NCBI GenBank assembly: GCA_003443635.1
Contig: CP031964.1
Span: 3,070,321-3,134,320 of the forward strand
From: Flavobacteriaceae bacterium
GTDB lineage: Bacteria; Bacteroidota; Bacteroidia; Flavobacteriales; Flavobacteriaceae
Direction: 5' to 3'
Length of the DNA: 64,000 nt
Shown here: piece after piece, positions 28,709 through 38,241 of the stretch
Position numbering within the stretch: position 1 is the first letter of the stretch
Layout: the number at the start of each line of letters is the position of its first letter
Notes under the pieces: generated by a model
What the model was told of the DNA's origin: nothing
Seen by the model: only the letters and a program-made list of their open reading frames with translations
Databases searched by the model: none
Position numbers and translations under genes: made by a program

Positions 28709-29602
28709 ATGCCTACTTATAAAAGTAACGGGAAATTATTACTTACAGGAGAATATGTTGTTTTAGATGGTGCTTTATCTTTAGCATTGCCAACCAAGTT
28801 CGGGCAATCTTTAACAGTAAATCCTTCAGTTAAAAATAGTATAACCTGGCAAAGTATTGATCATAACAATAAAGTTTGGTTTGAAGATATTATAACAGCC
28901 GGCATTTCTAAGTCTAAAAACGATATTTCTAAGCGTTTAATTCAAATATTAAATGTCGTTAACGATCTTAATCCAGAATTTTTCAACCTTAAAAAAGGGT
29001 ATCATATCACAACACGATTAGATTTCCCTAAAAATTGGGGCTTAGGTACTTCTTCAACATTGATTAACAATATTGCCAGTTGGTTAAATTTAGACCCCTA
29101 TAAGTTACTTGAATCTACTTTTGGAGGTAGTGGTTACGATATTGCTTGTGCTCAATACGATAGTCCTATTACATACCAATTAAACAACAACTTAAAAGAA
29201 ATAAATACTGTTAATTTTAATCCAGAATTTAAAGCTCATTTGTTTTTTGTTTTTTTAAATAAAAAACAGAATAGCAGAGATAGCATCATTCAGTACAACA
29301 AAAACAAGTTTAATATAAAACCTGTTGTTTCTGAAATCAATGCAATTACTAATCAAATTATACACTGTAAAAATTTAGTAGATTTTGAAACTTTAATTGA
29401 AAAACATGAGCAGATTATTTCAAAAATCATTAATCTAAAACCTATAAAAGAAAATCTATTTTCAGATTTTAACGGTGCGATAAAAAGCCTTGGTGGCTGG
29501 GGTGGTGATTTTATTTTAGCAATTTCAAAAAAAGATCCTTCATCTTATTTTAAAAGTAAAGGGTTTCATACTATACTTAAATATTCTGATATGATTTTAT
29601 AA
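28709..29602 (+). CDS. GYDIA-family GHMP kinase (mevalonate pathway candidate)
   Basis: A 297-residue GHMP-superfamily kinase of the GYDIA group: the name-giving motif GYDIA is at 142-146 in FGGSGYDIACAQY, and the ATP-binding loop is WGLGTSSTLIN at 110-120. The N-terminal GKLLLTGEYVVLDG is a GHMP hallmark. Its position 3 bases after HMG-CoA reductase suggests that it phosphorylates a mevalonate-pathway intermediate, filling the mevalonate or phosphomevalonate kinase step; this is inferred from context. Confidence 0.88.
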   Translation: MPTYKSNGKLLLTGEYVVLDGALSLALPTKFGQSLTVNPSVKNSITWQSIDHNNKVWFEDIITAGISKSKNDISKRLIQILNVVNDLNPEFFNLKKGYHITTRLDFPKNWGLGTSSTLINNIASWLNLDPYKLLESTFGGSGYDIACAQYDSPITYQLNNNLKEINTVNFNPEFKAHLFFVFLNKKQNSRDSIIQYNKNKFNIKPVVSEINAITNQIIHCKNLVDFETLIEKHEQIISKIINLKPIKENLFSDFNGAIKSLGGWGGDFILAISKKDPSSYFKSKGFHTILKYSDMIL

Positions 29603-29632
29603 AAAAAGCTTCACCAAAGTGAAGCTTTTAAA
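29600..29632. terminator. Bidirectional terminator
   Basis: AAAAGCTTCAC pairs with GTGAAGCTTTT around a CAAA loop, between the convergent GHMP kinase and foldase genes. Confidence 0.88.
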
Positions 29633-29654
29633 TATATTTTTATCTTACTATTTG

Positions 29655-31781
29655 TTAGTAAAATGTTGCTCTGTTGTCTTCAATATCAGCAGCTTTTTTC
29701 AAAGCTTCATATAATGCTGTTACAGATTGGTTAGATTTAGCAACTCCTATTCTGTTTGCAGCTGCTTGATAGTTTGGTAATTCTGCTGCTGGAGTTATTT
29801 TAGTTACTTGCACAATAAATACTCCTGAGTTTCCATCGATTAATTGAGATGTTTCTCCTTCTTCCAAACCAAAAGCAGTTCCTATTACTTTAGGCTCAAA
29901 ACCAGCACCAGTAAGCGTTGTATTTTTCATATTTAAAGCCAATGCTGTTTTAACTGTTTGGCCTTCTGCAGCAGCGATCTGCTCCATAGTTCCAGCCACA
30001 ATTCTATTTTTAATAATTTCAGCCTTTTTTTGTTTTCTTATTTCTGGGATCGCTGTAATTGATGCATTTTCGACACTCATCAATCCTTTAGGCTTTTTTG
30101 CATTTAATATTGCTATGGCATAACCTCCTCCAGGAATATTAAAACGTTTAATATCTCCTACTTCTGTTTCTTTTTCAAAACTCCATCTTACCATTGCTCT
30201 TTGAATCCCTATTCCAGGAATATTTTCATCTAATTCTTTTATTCCATTCACAGGACGTACAGTATATTTATTTGCTTCTGCTTCATCATTAAAATCTTTA
30301 TTTGCAACAGCAATTTCAAATTTAGAAGTCGCTTTAAACACTTCATCAATTGTTTCTTCAGATGGGTCTATTCTCTTTGCTAATGTTGCTACCTTAAGAA
30401 CTTTTTGTTGGTTTTTCTGTTCTAATATTTCAGTAATGTGGAATCCATAAGTAGTTTTTACAACTTCTAAATCTCCTCTTTTATTTTCAAAAGAAAACTT
30501 ACTCATTTCTGGGCCTACAATTCCAGAATTATACGCTAACTCTATCTCTCCATTAGTATTTTTTCCAGGAATTAGATCTGAAGATAACTCTAATAGGTCA
30601 TTAAATTTAGAACGATTTCTTTTTAAAATAGTTAAAATACTATCTGCAGTTGTTTTTGCTTGATCTTCTGTTTTAACAGTAGCTGGATCTTGACCATTTC
30701 CAGGTACAAAAGGAATTAAAATGTGTCTTACCTTTACAGAATCTGGTAACTGTCTTGCTTCGACTACCTTTGTGATTTTAAACATATTACCTTCTCTATA
30801 TGGTCCGTAAGTATCTCCTTTTTGAAGGTTAAATAAGCTATCTGAAGCAATTCCTAATTGATTTTTATATTGAAAATTATCATTATACTGTATTGCAGAT
30901 TCTTCACTAATTAAAAATCCAGCGTTGTCTTCTGTATTTTTAAACCCTACTCTCCCATCTTTGTTATCTAAAGATGTTATTAAACTTTGCTTAATAGCGT
31001 TTTCATCTTCTAATGAAGCTGTTTCTCTAAAAACAACATAAGATAAATCTCTAGAATTTTCAATTTCATATTTAGATGGGTTATCATTAATATATTTAGT
31101 AATATCTGATCTTGTAACTGTTATTGTGCTATCTGGAATTAGTACATATGGAATTTGAACAAAATTCACATCTACATTATCATTAGTTAATTTATGATCT
31201 AACTCTCCTTCTGTAAGCGTTCCTGTTAGACCAGCTCTAATCATATTAAAATAACTTTCTTCTATACCTCTAGTTGCAATCTGAGATTCATATAATTCAA
31301 CCCAAGTTTGATAGTTTATAGGTGATCCATTTAAAAACCCTTGTTCTGGAGATATTTCTTTTAAATTCGCTATGAACTCATTTAATTTACCTTCATCAAA
31401 TAAACCTGCTTCATTTTGAAATTCAGGAAACGTACCTAAATTTCGTTCTAATAAACTTCTCATTTGATCTCTTTCTACAGAAATTCCGAGTGCATCATAT
31501 TGCTCTTGTAAAATCACTCGTCTCAATTCTTGATCCCAAACAAAATTCATTGCTTGAGAAGTAGATCCTCCTCTAAATTGTCTCTGTGCATTCTCTACTT
31601 TAGACATGAACTCTTCACGTCCTATATCTGTACCATTAACTGTAGCGACAATATTTTGTGACTTACTAGAAAAATTAGTACTTCCGTCAAAAAGACCTGA
31701 AAGTATAAAAGCAAATAACGCTAATGCAATTACTAGTATTAAAACTAAAGATTGTTGTCTAATTTTATTTAAAATTGCCAT
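29655..31781 (-). CDS. PpiD/SurA-like peptidylprolyl isomerase
   Basis: A 708-residue periplasmic foldase anchored by one N-terminal membrane segment (about 12-32). A SurA_N-type chaperone part follows (TVNGTDIGREEFMSKVE onward), then a parvulin domain (about 345-455, starting VRHILIPFVPG), then a long C-terminal helical/parvulin-like part. It assists folding of outer-membrane and secreted proteins. It is the last gene of the leftward envelope operon starting at coaX. Confidence 0.9.
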   Translation of the reverse strand: MAILNKIRQQSLVLILVIALALFAFILSGLFDGSTNFSSKSQNIVATVNGTDIGREEFMSKVENAQRQFRGGSTSQAMNFVWDQELRRVILQEQYDALGISVERDQMRSLLERNLGTFPEFQNEAGLFDEGKLNEFIANLKEISPEQGFLNGSPINYQTWVELYESQIATRGIEESYFNMIRAGLTGTLTEGELDHKLTNDNVDVNFVQIPYVLIPDSTITVTRSDITKYINDNPSKYEIENSRDLSYVVFRETASLEDENAIKQSLITSLDNKDGRVGFKNTEDNAGFLISEESAIQYNDNFQYKNQLGIASDSLFNLQKGDTYGPYREGNMFKITKVVEARQLPDSVKVRHILIPFVPGNGQDPATVKTEDQAKTTADSILTILKRNRSKFNDLLELSSDLIPGKNTNGEIELAYNSGIVGPEMSKFSFENKRGDLEVVKTTYGFHITEILEQKNQQKVLKVATLAKRIDPSEETIDEVFKATSKFEIAVANKDFNDEAEANKYTVRPVNGIKELDENIPGIGIQRAMVRWSFEKETEVGDIKRFNIPGGGYAIAILNAKKPKGLMSVENASITAIPEIRKQKKAEIIKNRIVAGTMEQIAAAEGQTVKTALALNMKNTTLTGAGFEPKVIGTAFGLEEGETSQLIDGNSGVFIVQVTKITPAAELPNYQAAANRIGVAKSNQSVTALYEALKKAADIEDNRATFY

Positions 31782-31882
31782 TTTATTAAAATTTATTTTT
31801 TTGTAAATATAGTGGGCGAAAATACCATTTTAAACGTAATAATAAAAGTAGTTTGATAGATTAATTATGCAATTACCAAATT

Positions 31883-33172
31883 TTATTCTTCTTCTAATAT
31901 TTCTAAAGAAACCACATCTATTTTAGTTGTAGATGCCTCAATAATAGTAAATAAGAAATTTTCAATTCTTACTTTTTCATTTTTCTCAGGGATTTCTTCA
32001 GTAGTATTTACTATTAATCCACTTAGTGTTTCATAATTTTCGTTTTCAGGTAAGTTAAGTTTATAAGTTTCATTCAAGTAATCAACTTCTAATCTTCCTG
32101 AAAAATTATATTCCGTATCGTTTATTTTTTCATCTAATAGCTCAATGGTATCATGTTCGTCCTCAATCTCTCCAAATAACTCTTCCACTATATCTTCTAC
32201 AGTCATAATACCCGAGGTTCCTCCATATTCGTCTAATACGACAGCAACGCTTTTACGTTTTTTAATTAAAACATTAAGTACATCTTTTGCTAACATTGTT
32301 TCCGGAATCAACTCAGTAGGTTTAATTATAGATTTTATAGTTTTTGGTTTTTTAAATAGATCGAAAGAATGCACATAACCTAAAATATCATCGATTGTAT
32401 TTTTATATACCATTATTTTAGAATAACCAGAGGTTGTAAATAATTCTTTTAATTCTTTAAGAGAATCATGAATTTCTACTGCCACTAATTCTGTTCTAGG
32501 AATCATCACTTCTCTTGATTTTACATCTGAAAACTCTAATGCATTCTGAAAAATTTGAATTTCACTATCGACTTCAGCGTCTTCTTCAACAGATTTCATC
32601 TGCTCATTAATATAATTACCTAATTCGACTTTTGTAAACGCCAGTTGCACTTTATCTCCTTCTGTTTTAAAGCAATATTTTAAAACAATATCTGAAACCC
32701 ATATTACAAAATTAGAAATAAGCGAGAATAGCATATAAAACAGATAAGCCGGAAACGCAAATATTTTGAGGAATGTATTAGCATAAATCTGAAAGAATAC
32801 TTTGGGCAGGAATTCTGCAGTAAAAAGTATAATTAAAGTTGAGATTATTGTCTGTGTTAACAAACTCAAATCCGTAAGTATATAATTTAAAAAGTTATTA
32901 TTTGTTGGAAGAAATAACTGAAACCAATTAACTAATACTTCTCCCATATAAAACCCGTAAATAACCAATGCTATATTATTTCCAATTAACATTGTTGCTA
33001 TAAACTTAGAAGGTTTCCTTGTTAGTTTTTCAAATATTCTTGCTAGAAACCCTTGTCGCTTTTTTTCAATCTCTATGTGTATTTTATTAGATGACACATA
33101 AGCAATTTCCATTCCTGAAAAAAAAGCTGAAAATAATAAGGATATAATTATAATGATACTATAGGAGCTCAT
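31883..33172 (-). CDS. CNNM/CBS/CorC_HlyC-domain membrane protein
   Basis: A 429-residue protein with an N-terminal DUF21/CNNM membrane domain (about 1-170, four hydrophobic segments), a CBS pair (about 205-330; SREVMIPRTELVAVE and KKRKSVAVVLDEYGGTSGIMTVEDIVEELFGEIEDE-type sequence) and a C-terminal CorC_HlyC domain. Such proteins are linked to magnesium or other cation efflux. The domain set is shared with the gliding protein GldE, but the gldD/ssb neighbourhood of gldE is absent. It lies 2 bases after a 63-residue membrane protein. Confidence 0.9.
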   Translation of the reverse strand: MSSYSIIIIISLLFSAFFSGMEIAYVSSNKIHIEIEKKRQGFLARIFEKLTRKPSKFIATMLIGNNIALVIYGFYMGEVLVNWFQLFLPTNNNFLNYILTDLSLLTQTIISTLIILFTAEFLPKVFFQIYANTFLKIFAFPAYLFYMLFSLISNFVIWVSDIVLKYCFKTEGDKVQLAFTKVELGNYINEQMKSVEEDAEVDSEIQIFQNALEFSDVKSREVMIPRTELVAVEIHDSLKELKELFTTSGYSKIMVYKNTIDDILGYVHSFDLFKKPKTIKSIIKPTELIPETMLAKDVLNVLIKKRKSVAVVLDEYGGTSGIMTVEDIVEELFGEIEDEHDTIELLDEKINDTEYNFSGRLEVDYLNETYKLNLPENENYETLSGLIVNTTEEIPEKNEKVRIENFLFTIIEASTTKIDVVSLEILEEE

Positions 33173-33174
33173 TT

Positions 33175-33366
33175 TTAAAGTTTGCCTCTATCGCTAAACC
33201 TCTTGGCATATTTTTTTCTAAAGAAAAACATAGAGACAGCCAAAGCTGCAAAAACTAAAGAGATATAAGCTTTATTTCTATCAGAGCTCCATTTATTAAT
33301 TGCATCAAACAAAAATAAGGCTCCAAAAACTAGATAAGCGTACTGTAAAACTTTTAGTAATTTCAT
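33175..33366 (-). CDS. Small two-helix membrane protein
   Basis: A 63-residue protein with two membrane segments (about 7-25 and 33-50) and a basic C-terminus. It sits between lptC and the CNNM/CBS gene in the envelope operon, 31 bases after lptC and 2 bases before the next start. No family role can be assigned. Confidence 0.75.
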   Translation of the reverse strand: MKLLKVLQYAYLVFGALFLFDAINKWSSDRNKAYISLVFAALAVSMFFFRKKYAKRFSDRGKL

Positions 33367-33397
33367 TTTATATTTTTAATGTAAGCAAAGATAAGAA

Positions 33398-33952
33398 TTA
33401 TTCTTCTATATCAAATTCACTTGAGCCACCAAGAACTATAGGGCTTTCAAAATCTTTATCTGAATCAAAAATATCGCCAAAACCAATTCTATCTTTAGAT
33501 CTGAAATTTGTTGAAAAATTAGTAAATACCCATTCTCTATTTTTATCGTAAAAAAGTTGATCTGTAATAATTGTATCATTAGTATGAGTTACAAGAACTA
33601 CATTACCTCTTAAATCAATTATACCCGTTCTTTCATACACAATTGCATAATCTGCAGTTATATTGCTTTTGTTATTATTTTCATCATACAGGTATAGATT
33701 AACTTTTTGTGGAAACTCATAAAAAGGAAAATCTCGATTAGAATAATTTATTATTCTTTCACTAATAAGATTAGCTTTTAAAATGCCAGAATCTATATAT
33801 CTCACATTAGCATCTTCATTAATAGTTATGGGTTCGTTAGCTTTTAAACCTATATTTTGAATCTCTTTAATATTGTTTTGGCAAGAAAAAAATATGGTCA
33901 TAGTAAAGACTATGACCATATTTTTAATTACATATTTATAATTATATTTCAT
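33398..33952 (-). CDS. lptC: LPS export ABC transporter periplasmic protein LptC
   Basis: A 184-residue lipoprotein-like LptC that bridges the LptBFG exporter and LptA in moving lipopolysaccharide through the periplasm. An N-terminal hydrophobic segment ends at a Cys (residue 24). The body has the repeating beta-strand pattern of the LptC/OstA fold, with TADYAIVYERTGIIDLRGNV and TDQLFYDKNREWVFT as typical strands. It starts directly at the end of the upstream TPR gene. Confidence 0.85.
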   Translation of the reverse strand: MKYNYKYVIKNMVIVFTMTIFFSCQNNIKEIQNIGLKANEPITINEDANVRYIDSGILKANLISERIINYSNRDFPFYEFPQKVNLYLYDENNNKSNITADYAIVYERTGIIDLRGNVVLVTHTNDTIITDQLFYDKNREWVFTNFSTNFRSKDRIGFGDIFDSDKDFESPIVLGGSSEFDIEE

Positions 33953-35359
33953 TTATAAATTAGGCACTTTAACACTTGCTCCAATCCAACATTTCAAGTT
34001 AATAGTAGTTCCTTGTTTATTTTGAGAAAAAATATCTCCTCTAGCCGGTGCTAATGCACTCCAGTTTGCTATACTCCTATTAATGAGAGACCTCATATTT
34101 GCATCAACTCTAGCTCCTTTTCTAGCTTCTTGTACTGCATACCAATACGTTGCCCTTTTATCAAAACTATTATCTCCACAACTATTTGCACTTGCAGCAT
34201 ACATTTGAGCTATTGCTAAATATGCTCTTCCTAATGATGGATTTTCTTTTAATGCTTCTCTATAATATTTTCTTGCTTGACTATACTTTTTTGCTTTCTT
34301 TAATTTACCAGCTAAACGCTCTAAAATCTTAGCTTTTTCAAAGCTATCAGTTTCCAACTCTATTGCTTGTTTGTAATATACAAGTGCTCCTTCTGCATCT
34401 CCAATTTTATCTTTAAGTATTCCTAAATAATATGCAGTATTTGCATCGGGCTCTATTGTGTTTTTTTGTTCTACAATTTTAACAAACAACTCACTATCTG
34501 TACATTCTTTTGCATATAATCTATTCATTGCTCTTTGTAACCAAACCCCGTCATCTTTATTTTCATCATAGTTTCTTTCGTAAAGTGGTATCAGGTTTTC
34601 GCAATTAGCTCTTATCCCTAAATCGCTATCCATTCCTTTTACAATCTGAGCGTATCCTCTTAAATAACTATTATAAGAGTTTAATTTACTTTTATCTCTT
34701 CTAGATAATTTTTCATCTTCATTATCTTCGTTTCCTGTAAGGCCTTTTTCAGAGTTGAATTTATTTAATTCATTCGTATAATTTTTAACTTCAGATTCAA
34801 CTTTTTCTGAAACCTCATCATATTTTGTAAATAAATTCTCAGCAGAATAACTTCCTTTATCATAAAGCTTTACAGCTAGTTTAAAATAAGTATATATACT
34901 TTGAGGGTTTTTAAATGTTTTTAAATCTGTTTTATATGCACTATCAAACTTATCATATAATTCTTGATCAGTTTTGTTTAATATCTTTCTATTATCATAA
35001 AGCAATTGTGCTATTTTAGCCATATACTGCCCCTTAGGTGTTCTACTAGCATAATGCATACTTCTTTGCTCATATAATTTTATTAAATCGTTAACAAGAG
35101 TAGCTTTATCTGTACCAGATGATTTTTTAATTAATGCTTTAAGAACTTTATCTCCATTAGTATAAATAGCTAAACTATACTTTGGGTTTCTATTTCTTAT
35201 CTCATTTAAATATTTATAAGCTTCATCAAAATTTTTATTTTTTGTACTCTGATCAAGTTGCGATAATGTTAATATATCTTCTTCGCCTGGTTCTTGAGCA
35301 GCTACAAAATTAAAAGCTAAAAAAAGAGCAGCTACTAAAAATGTAATTTTCGTCTTCAT
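33953..35359 (-). CDS. Exported TPR protein
   Basis: A 468-residue exported protein with a signal peptide (ending FVAAQ) and tetratricopeptide repeats, clearest at about 300-400 (TAYYLGILKDKIGDAEGALVYYKQA and QARKYYREALKENPSLGRAYL). TPR arrays bind partner proteins. In flavobacteria this gene commonly sits between an outer-membrane barrel gene and lptC, suggesting an envelope-assembly role; that is inferred from position. There are no gaps to its operon neighbours beyond 32 bases. Confidence 0.82.
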   Translation of the reverse strand: MKTKITFLVAALFLAFNFVAAQEPGEEDILTLSQLDQSTKNKNFDEAYKYLNEIRNRNPKYSLAIYTNGDKVLKALIKKSSGTDKATLVNDLIKLYEQRSMHYASRTPKGQYMAKIAQLLYDNRKILNKTDQELYDKFDSAYKTDLKTFKNPQSIYTYFKLAVKLYDKGSYSAENLFTKYDEVSEKVESEVKNYTNELNKFNSEKGLTGNEDNEDEKLSRRDKSKLNSYNSYLRGYAQIVKGMDSDLGIRANCENLIPLYERNYDENKDDGVWLQRAMNRLYAKECTDSELFVKIVEQKNTIEPDANTAYYLGILKDKIGDAEGALVYYKQAIELETDSFEKAKILERLAGKLKKAKKYSQARKYYREALKENPSLGRAYLAIAQMYAASANSCGDNSFDKRATYWYAVQEARKGARVDANMRSLINRSIANWSALAPARGDIFSQNKQGTTINLKCWIGASVKVPNL

Positions 35360-35391
35360 GATTTCTCTGTTATTATGTGTTTTATTCTCTA

Positions 35392-36699
35392 TTATTTAAA
35401 TTTCCTTTTTCTAAACCACCTATCATTTAAGGATAGACTTAATTGGACGTTCACAAAATTTTCTTGAACTAAATTTTGATTTGTTGTCCCTCTTTGACCT
35501 AGCTCTACTGAAATATTAGCATTAGAAAAAGCTGGGCCTACTGGTAATCCTAAACCAAAAGATATGCCAAACTCCTCAATAGATTCATTATTTATTATCA
35601 ATCCTGTTTTCTCATAGTTTAATCCTGCTCTAAAAACAATCCTTTTCCAGTAACCAAATGAGTTATATTGTGGGATAAAAAAACCTCCTATAGCAAATTT
35701 AGATGCATCTTCAAACGATGTATTATCAATTTCAAATGTCCTATTTGAAAATTCACTAGCTTTAAGAAATGTATACTCTGCACCTACAAACCACTTTCTT
35801 TGCTTGCCTATCCCCAAACCAAAAGTTGCTTTAGTAGGTATTGTTAAATCTGTTTCTCTTAACCCAAGAGCATCTAGATCTGCTTCAATTTGATTGATAA
35901 CGACTTGAGCACCTGAAGTTTGATTAAAAACAATCGTAGCAAAAGTTCTTTCATTATCCGATTTTAAATCTGATTTTGGAGAAAAAGTCGCTGCTGTAGT
36001 TAATTGTAAATTTTCAGTAAGCATTGGCTTGTAAGTTAACCCTATATTATAACTAAAGCCTGTTAAGTCTGATTCATTTATTTCTCTACTTTGGTTTTGC
36101 AAAAGAGTTCCATCTTCAGCAAATAAAAATTCTACAGAGTTATTAGTTATTCTTCCAAAATTATAATTAAAATCTATTCCTAAACTTAAGTTTTTGGTTA
36201 TTTGATATCCCAGGCCTAAAAAAGCTCTATTCACACCTCCATCTCCAGAAAATTGATTATTCAATCTATTTTGGTCGTCTAAAGCTTCTAGTTCATATCC
36301 AACAGAAGTAAAAGGTAACAAACCGAAGCCTATTCCTAGTTTCCCTATGGGAAAGGAAAAACCTAAATAATCGAAAGTAGCTGTATTTGTTTTATCGGAC
36401 CCTGTACTACTTTCCAGGTTAATACTAGAGCTAGAGCCTCCAACAGTAAATTTTACAGGCCTACTTTCTCCATTAAGAGATCGCAATTTATTACCTCCAT
36501 AAGAAGCAGGGTTACGAAAGTTAAAATGAATACTATCTGTATAAATGCTCAACCCACCCATGCCTCTATTTTCGGCAGTGCCTTCAAATATAAAGTTTCC
36601 TATCCCAAAAAAAGAATAAGGTGAAGCTGTACCTCGCTGTTGCGCATATACATTTAACGTTAAAAGCGTTATTAAAACTAAACAGTTTTTTTTTATCAT
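35392..36699 (-). CDS. Outer-membrane beta-barrel protein
   Basis: A 435-residue outer-membrane protein with a signal peptide (ending VYAQ) and alternating beta-strand pattern to a C-terminal aromatic-rich strand. The N-terminal motif SPYSFFGIGNF and RGMGGLSI resemble the FadL/OmpP1-related PorV-like transport barrels of Bacteroidota. The ligand is unknown. Its start overlaps the last 4 bases of coaX, so they are translationally coupled. Confidence 0.82.
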   Translation of the reverse strand: MIKKNCLVLITLLTLNVYAQQRGTASPYSFFGIGNFIFEGTAENRGMGGLSIYTDSIHFNFRNPASYGGNKLRSLNGESRPVKFTVGGSSSSINLESSTGSDKTNTATFDYLGFSFPIGKLGIGFGLLPFTSVGYELEALDDQNRLNNQFSGDGGVNRAFLGLGYQITKNLSLGIDFNYNFGRITNNSVEFLFAEDGTLLQNQSREINESDLTGFSYNIGLTYKPMLTENLQLTTAATFSPKSDLKSDNERTFATIVFNQTSGAQVVINQIEADLDALGLRETDLTIPTKATFGLGIGKQRKWFVGAEYTFLKASEFSNRTFEIDNTSFEDASKFAIGGFFIPQYNSFGYWKRIVFRAGLNYEKTGLIINNESIEEFGISFGLGLPVGPAFSNANISVELGQRGTTNQNLVQENFVNVQLSLSLNDRWFRKRKFK

Positions 36700-37427
36700 T
36701 GAATTAAATTATATTCCAAAATATGGTTTAGGCCTTGCAAAAGAAAATTGGAATCCGCAAATATGGTATTTTTTAATCGCTTTGACAAGAAATCCGTATC
36801 TCCACCTGTTAAAATAACTGTTAAATCTTTGTGATTCTTTTTGTATTTCTTAACAATTCCTTCTATTTCCGCAATAATGCCATTTATTACACCCGAATGA
36901 ATAGATTCTTCTGTTGATTTTCCAACAATACCTCTTGGATGCTTAGGTTTTAATAACGGTAAATTAGCCGTTAAATTATTTAATGATTTATACCTCAAAT
37001 CAATTCCAGGAGATATAGCACCTCCTAAATAAACGTTTTTATTATTTATAAAATCAAAAGTGATGCATGTTCCAGCGTCAATTATAAGCACATTTTTAAC
37101 TGGATATCTATTTACAGCCGCACAAACTAGAGCTATTCGATCAACTCCTAAAGTTTTAGGAGTTTCGTATTTGTTATTAAAAGGGATCTTAAGATCAGAA
37201 GTTAAAACAAGTAAATCAATCTTTTTTTTTATTGACTCCAAAACAGTTATATCTATTCTAGCAACAGATGAAATAATTCCTCTACTAATATTTTTAAATT
37301 CAACTATCAGGTTCTCAAATTCATTTAAAAGATTATTTAAATTAGTAATATTTTTTTTTAAAAGCTTTCCTTCTTGAAAAACAGCTAGTTTCGCATTTGT
37401 ATTTCCTACATCAATTACTAAATTCAT
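36696..37427 (-). CDS. coaX: Type III pantothenate kinase
   Basis: CoaX phosphorylates pantothenate in the first step of coenzyme A synthesis. The 243-residue protein has the ASKHA-fold phosphate loops: DVGNTNAKLAVF at the start, the TLGVDRIALVCAA region, and IDAGTCITFDFI. GGAISPGIDLRYKSL and LTGGDTDFL are also typical. It is the first gene of a long leftward operon ending with the PpiD-like foldase. Confidence 0.94.
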   Translation of the reverse strand: MNLVIDVGNTNAKLAVFQEGKLLKKNITNLNNLLNEFENLIVEFKNISRGIISSVARIDITVLESIKKKIDLLVLTSDLKIPFNNKYETPKTLGVDRIALVCAAVNRYPVKNVLIIDAGTCITFDFINNKNVYLGGAISPGIDLRYKSLNNLTANLPLLKPKHPRGIVGKSTEESIHSGVINGIIAEIEGIVKKYKKNHKDLTVILTGGDTDFLSKRLKNTIFADSNFLLQGLNHILEYNLIQ

Positions 37428-37477
37428 CTCTTAATTTAAGGCTGTAAATTTACAAAATCATTTTTTATAAATTTTCT

Positions 37478-37509
37478 TTTGGCGAATCGTAAAAATGAAT
37501 ATATATTTG
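37478..37509 (+). promoter_or_regulatory. Promoter of tRNA-Phe
   Basis: TTTG (37478-37481), a 20-base spacer and TATATTTG (37502-37509) match the flavobacterial TTG-N17-23-TAnnTTTG consensus. The tRNA begins 16 bases after the -7 box. Confidence 0.75.
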
Positions 37510-37524
37510 CATCCGCTTTAGCGA

Positions 37525-37597
<73 letters not shown>

Positions 37598-37603
37598 CTT
37601 AAA

Positions 37604-37648
37604 TTAACCCTTAACTATTTGAAAATCAAATTTTTAAGGGTTTTTTAG
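37604..37648 (+). terminator. Island-borne terminator behind tRNA-Phe
   Basis: AACCCTTAA pairs with TTAAGGGTT followed by six Ts. It lies inside the island and replaces the chromosomal terminator that was moved to 51630. Confidence 0.75.
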
Positions 37649-37658
37649 TTTATAGAAG

Positions 37659-37681
37659 AGACAACATTAGGGACAACAATG
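37659..37681 (+). repeat. Left arm-type repeat of the island
   Basis: It contains GACAACATTAGGGACAACA (37660-37678), identical to 51484-51502 and made of two GACAACA copies 12 bases apart. It is probably an integrase arm site. Confidence 0.65.
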
Positions 37682-38040
37682 GTGAATTTAACCAAAAATT
37701 AACCCAACTTAATCTATCTGAATTCAATCTATCCTCGTTCACTATATATAATATACTCACCTACTAACATATTACAAAGAACATATCCTTAAAAAACTTT
37801 AAAGCTTTTTTATCCAGTTCAAAAAAAGTCTGTGGTTTCAAAGGTCATTTTTTTCGAGAGGGGGCATCCAGAGATATTACTTAGCCCCAACCCTTCAAAC
37901 GGGGGTACCTCAAGAATCCGACACATGAAAACAAAAATGAGACAACCTCAAAAAAAATCTTAGTATACTTTTTTTCAATCCTAGAAATATTGCCTACCTC
38001 CATATTTTTCATTAATTATGTAGTAGTAAAATATTGATTA
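37682..38040. other. Non-coding left end of the island
   Basis: About 360 bases without a convincing gene. The only structure seen is a GC-rich patch at 37860-37905 where GGGGC (37861-37865) can pair with GCCCC (37884-37888), and the same C-run can alternatively pair with GGGGG (37901-37905). Confidence 0.5.
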
Positions 38041-38241
38041 GCGTTAGCTATTTATTCTTGTCAAGGAAAACTGGTAATTTTTAGATGCACAAGGTAGATA
38101 GACTTAATGCTCATGCTATGGCGTGGGCTTAGTTTATTTGTGCATTGGGTATACCAGTACCTCCTTGACGGTAAGCTACAGTTCCACGCTTATTTGTTTA
38201 ATAATCTTCACTTTGGGACTGGGTGGTTTAAATTTTACCCA
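38041..38241 (+). ncRNA. Candidate structured leader RNA
   Basis: Four nested helices can form: 38058-38066 with 38163-38171, 38070-38076 with 38152-38158, 38084-38092 with 38138-38146, and 38109-38116 with 38121-38128 closing a TATG loop. Several pairs are G-U on the plus strand only, which argues for plus-strand RNA. The stretch CATTGGGTA (38143-38151) is also fully complementary to TACCCAATG (38236-38244), which contains the next start codon. Not recognised as a named family. Confidence 0.5.

Noticed and set aside
31883..33172. Gliding protein GldE
   Set aside because: The domain set matches, but the gldD/ssb neighbourhood is absent and the gene sits in an lptC-coaX envelope operon.
38041..38190. 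Integron attC site
   Set aside because: A GTTAGC-like core lies at the 5' end, but attC needs RYYYAAC at the 5' end and GTTRRRY at the 3' end; the orientation and core are wrong and no integron integrase is seen.
38041..38241. Retron msr-msd-like RNA
   Set aside because: Nested stems invite the idea, but no reverse transcriptase gene is present in the island or window.
38107..38241. N-terminal extension of the lipoprotein gene from 38107
   Set aside because: The extension would bury the lipoprotein signal at residue 46 and runs through the structured RNA; the ATG at 38242 is better.
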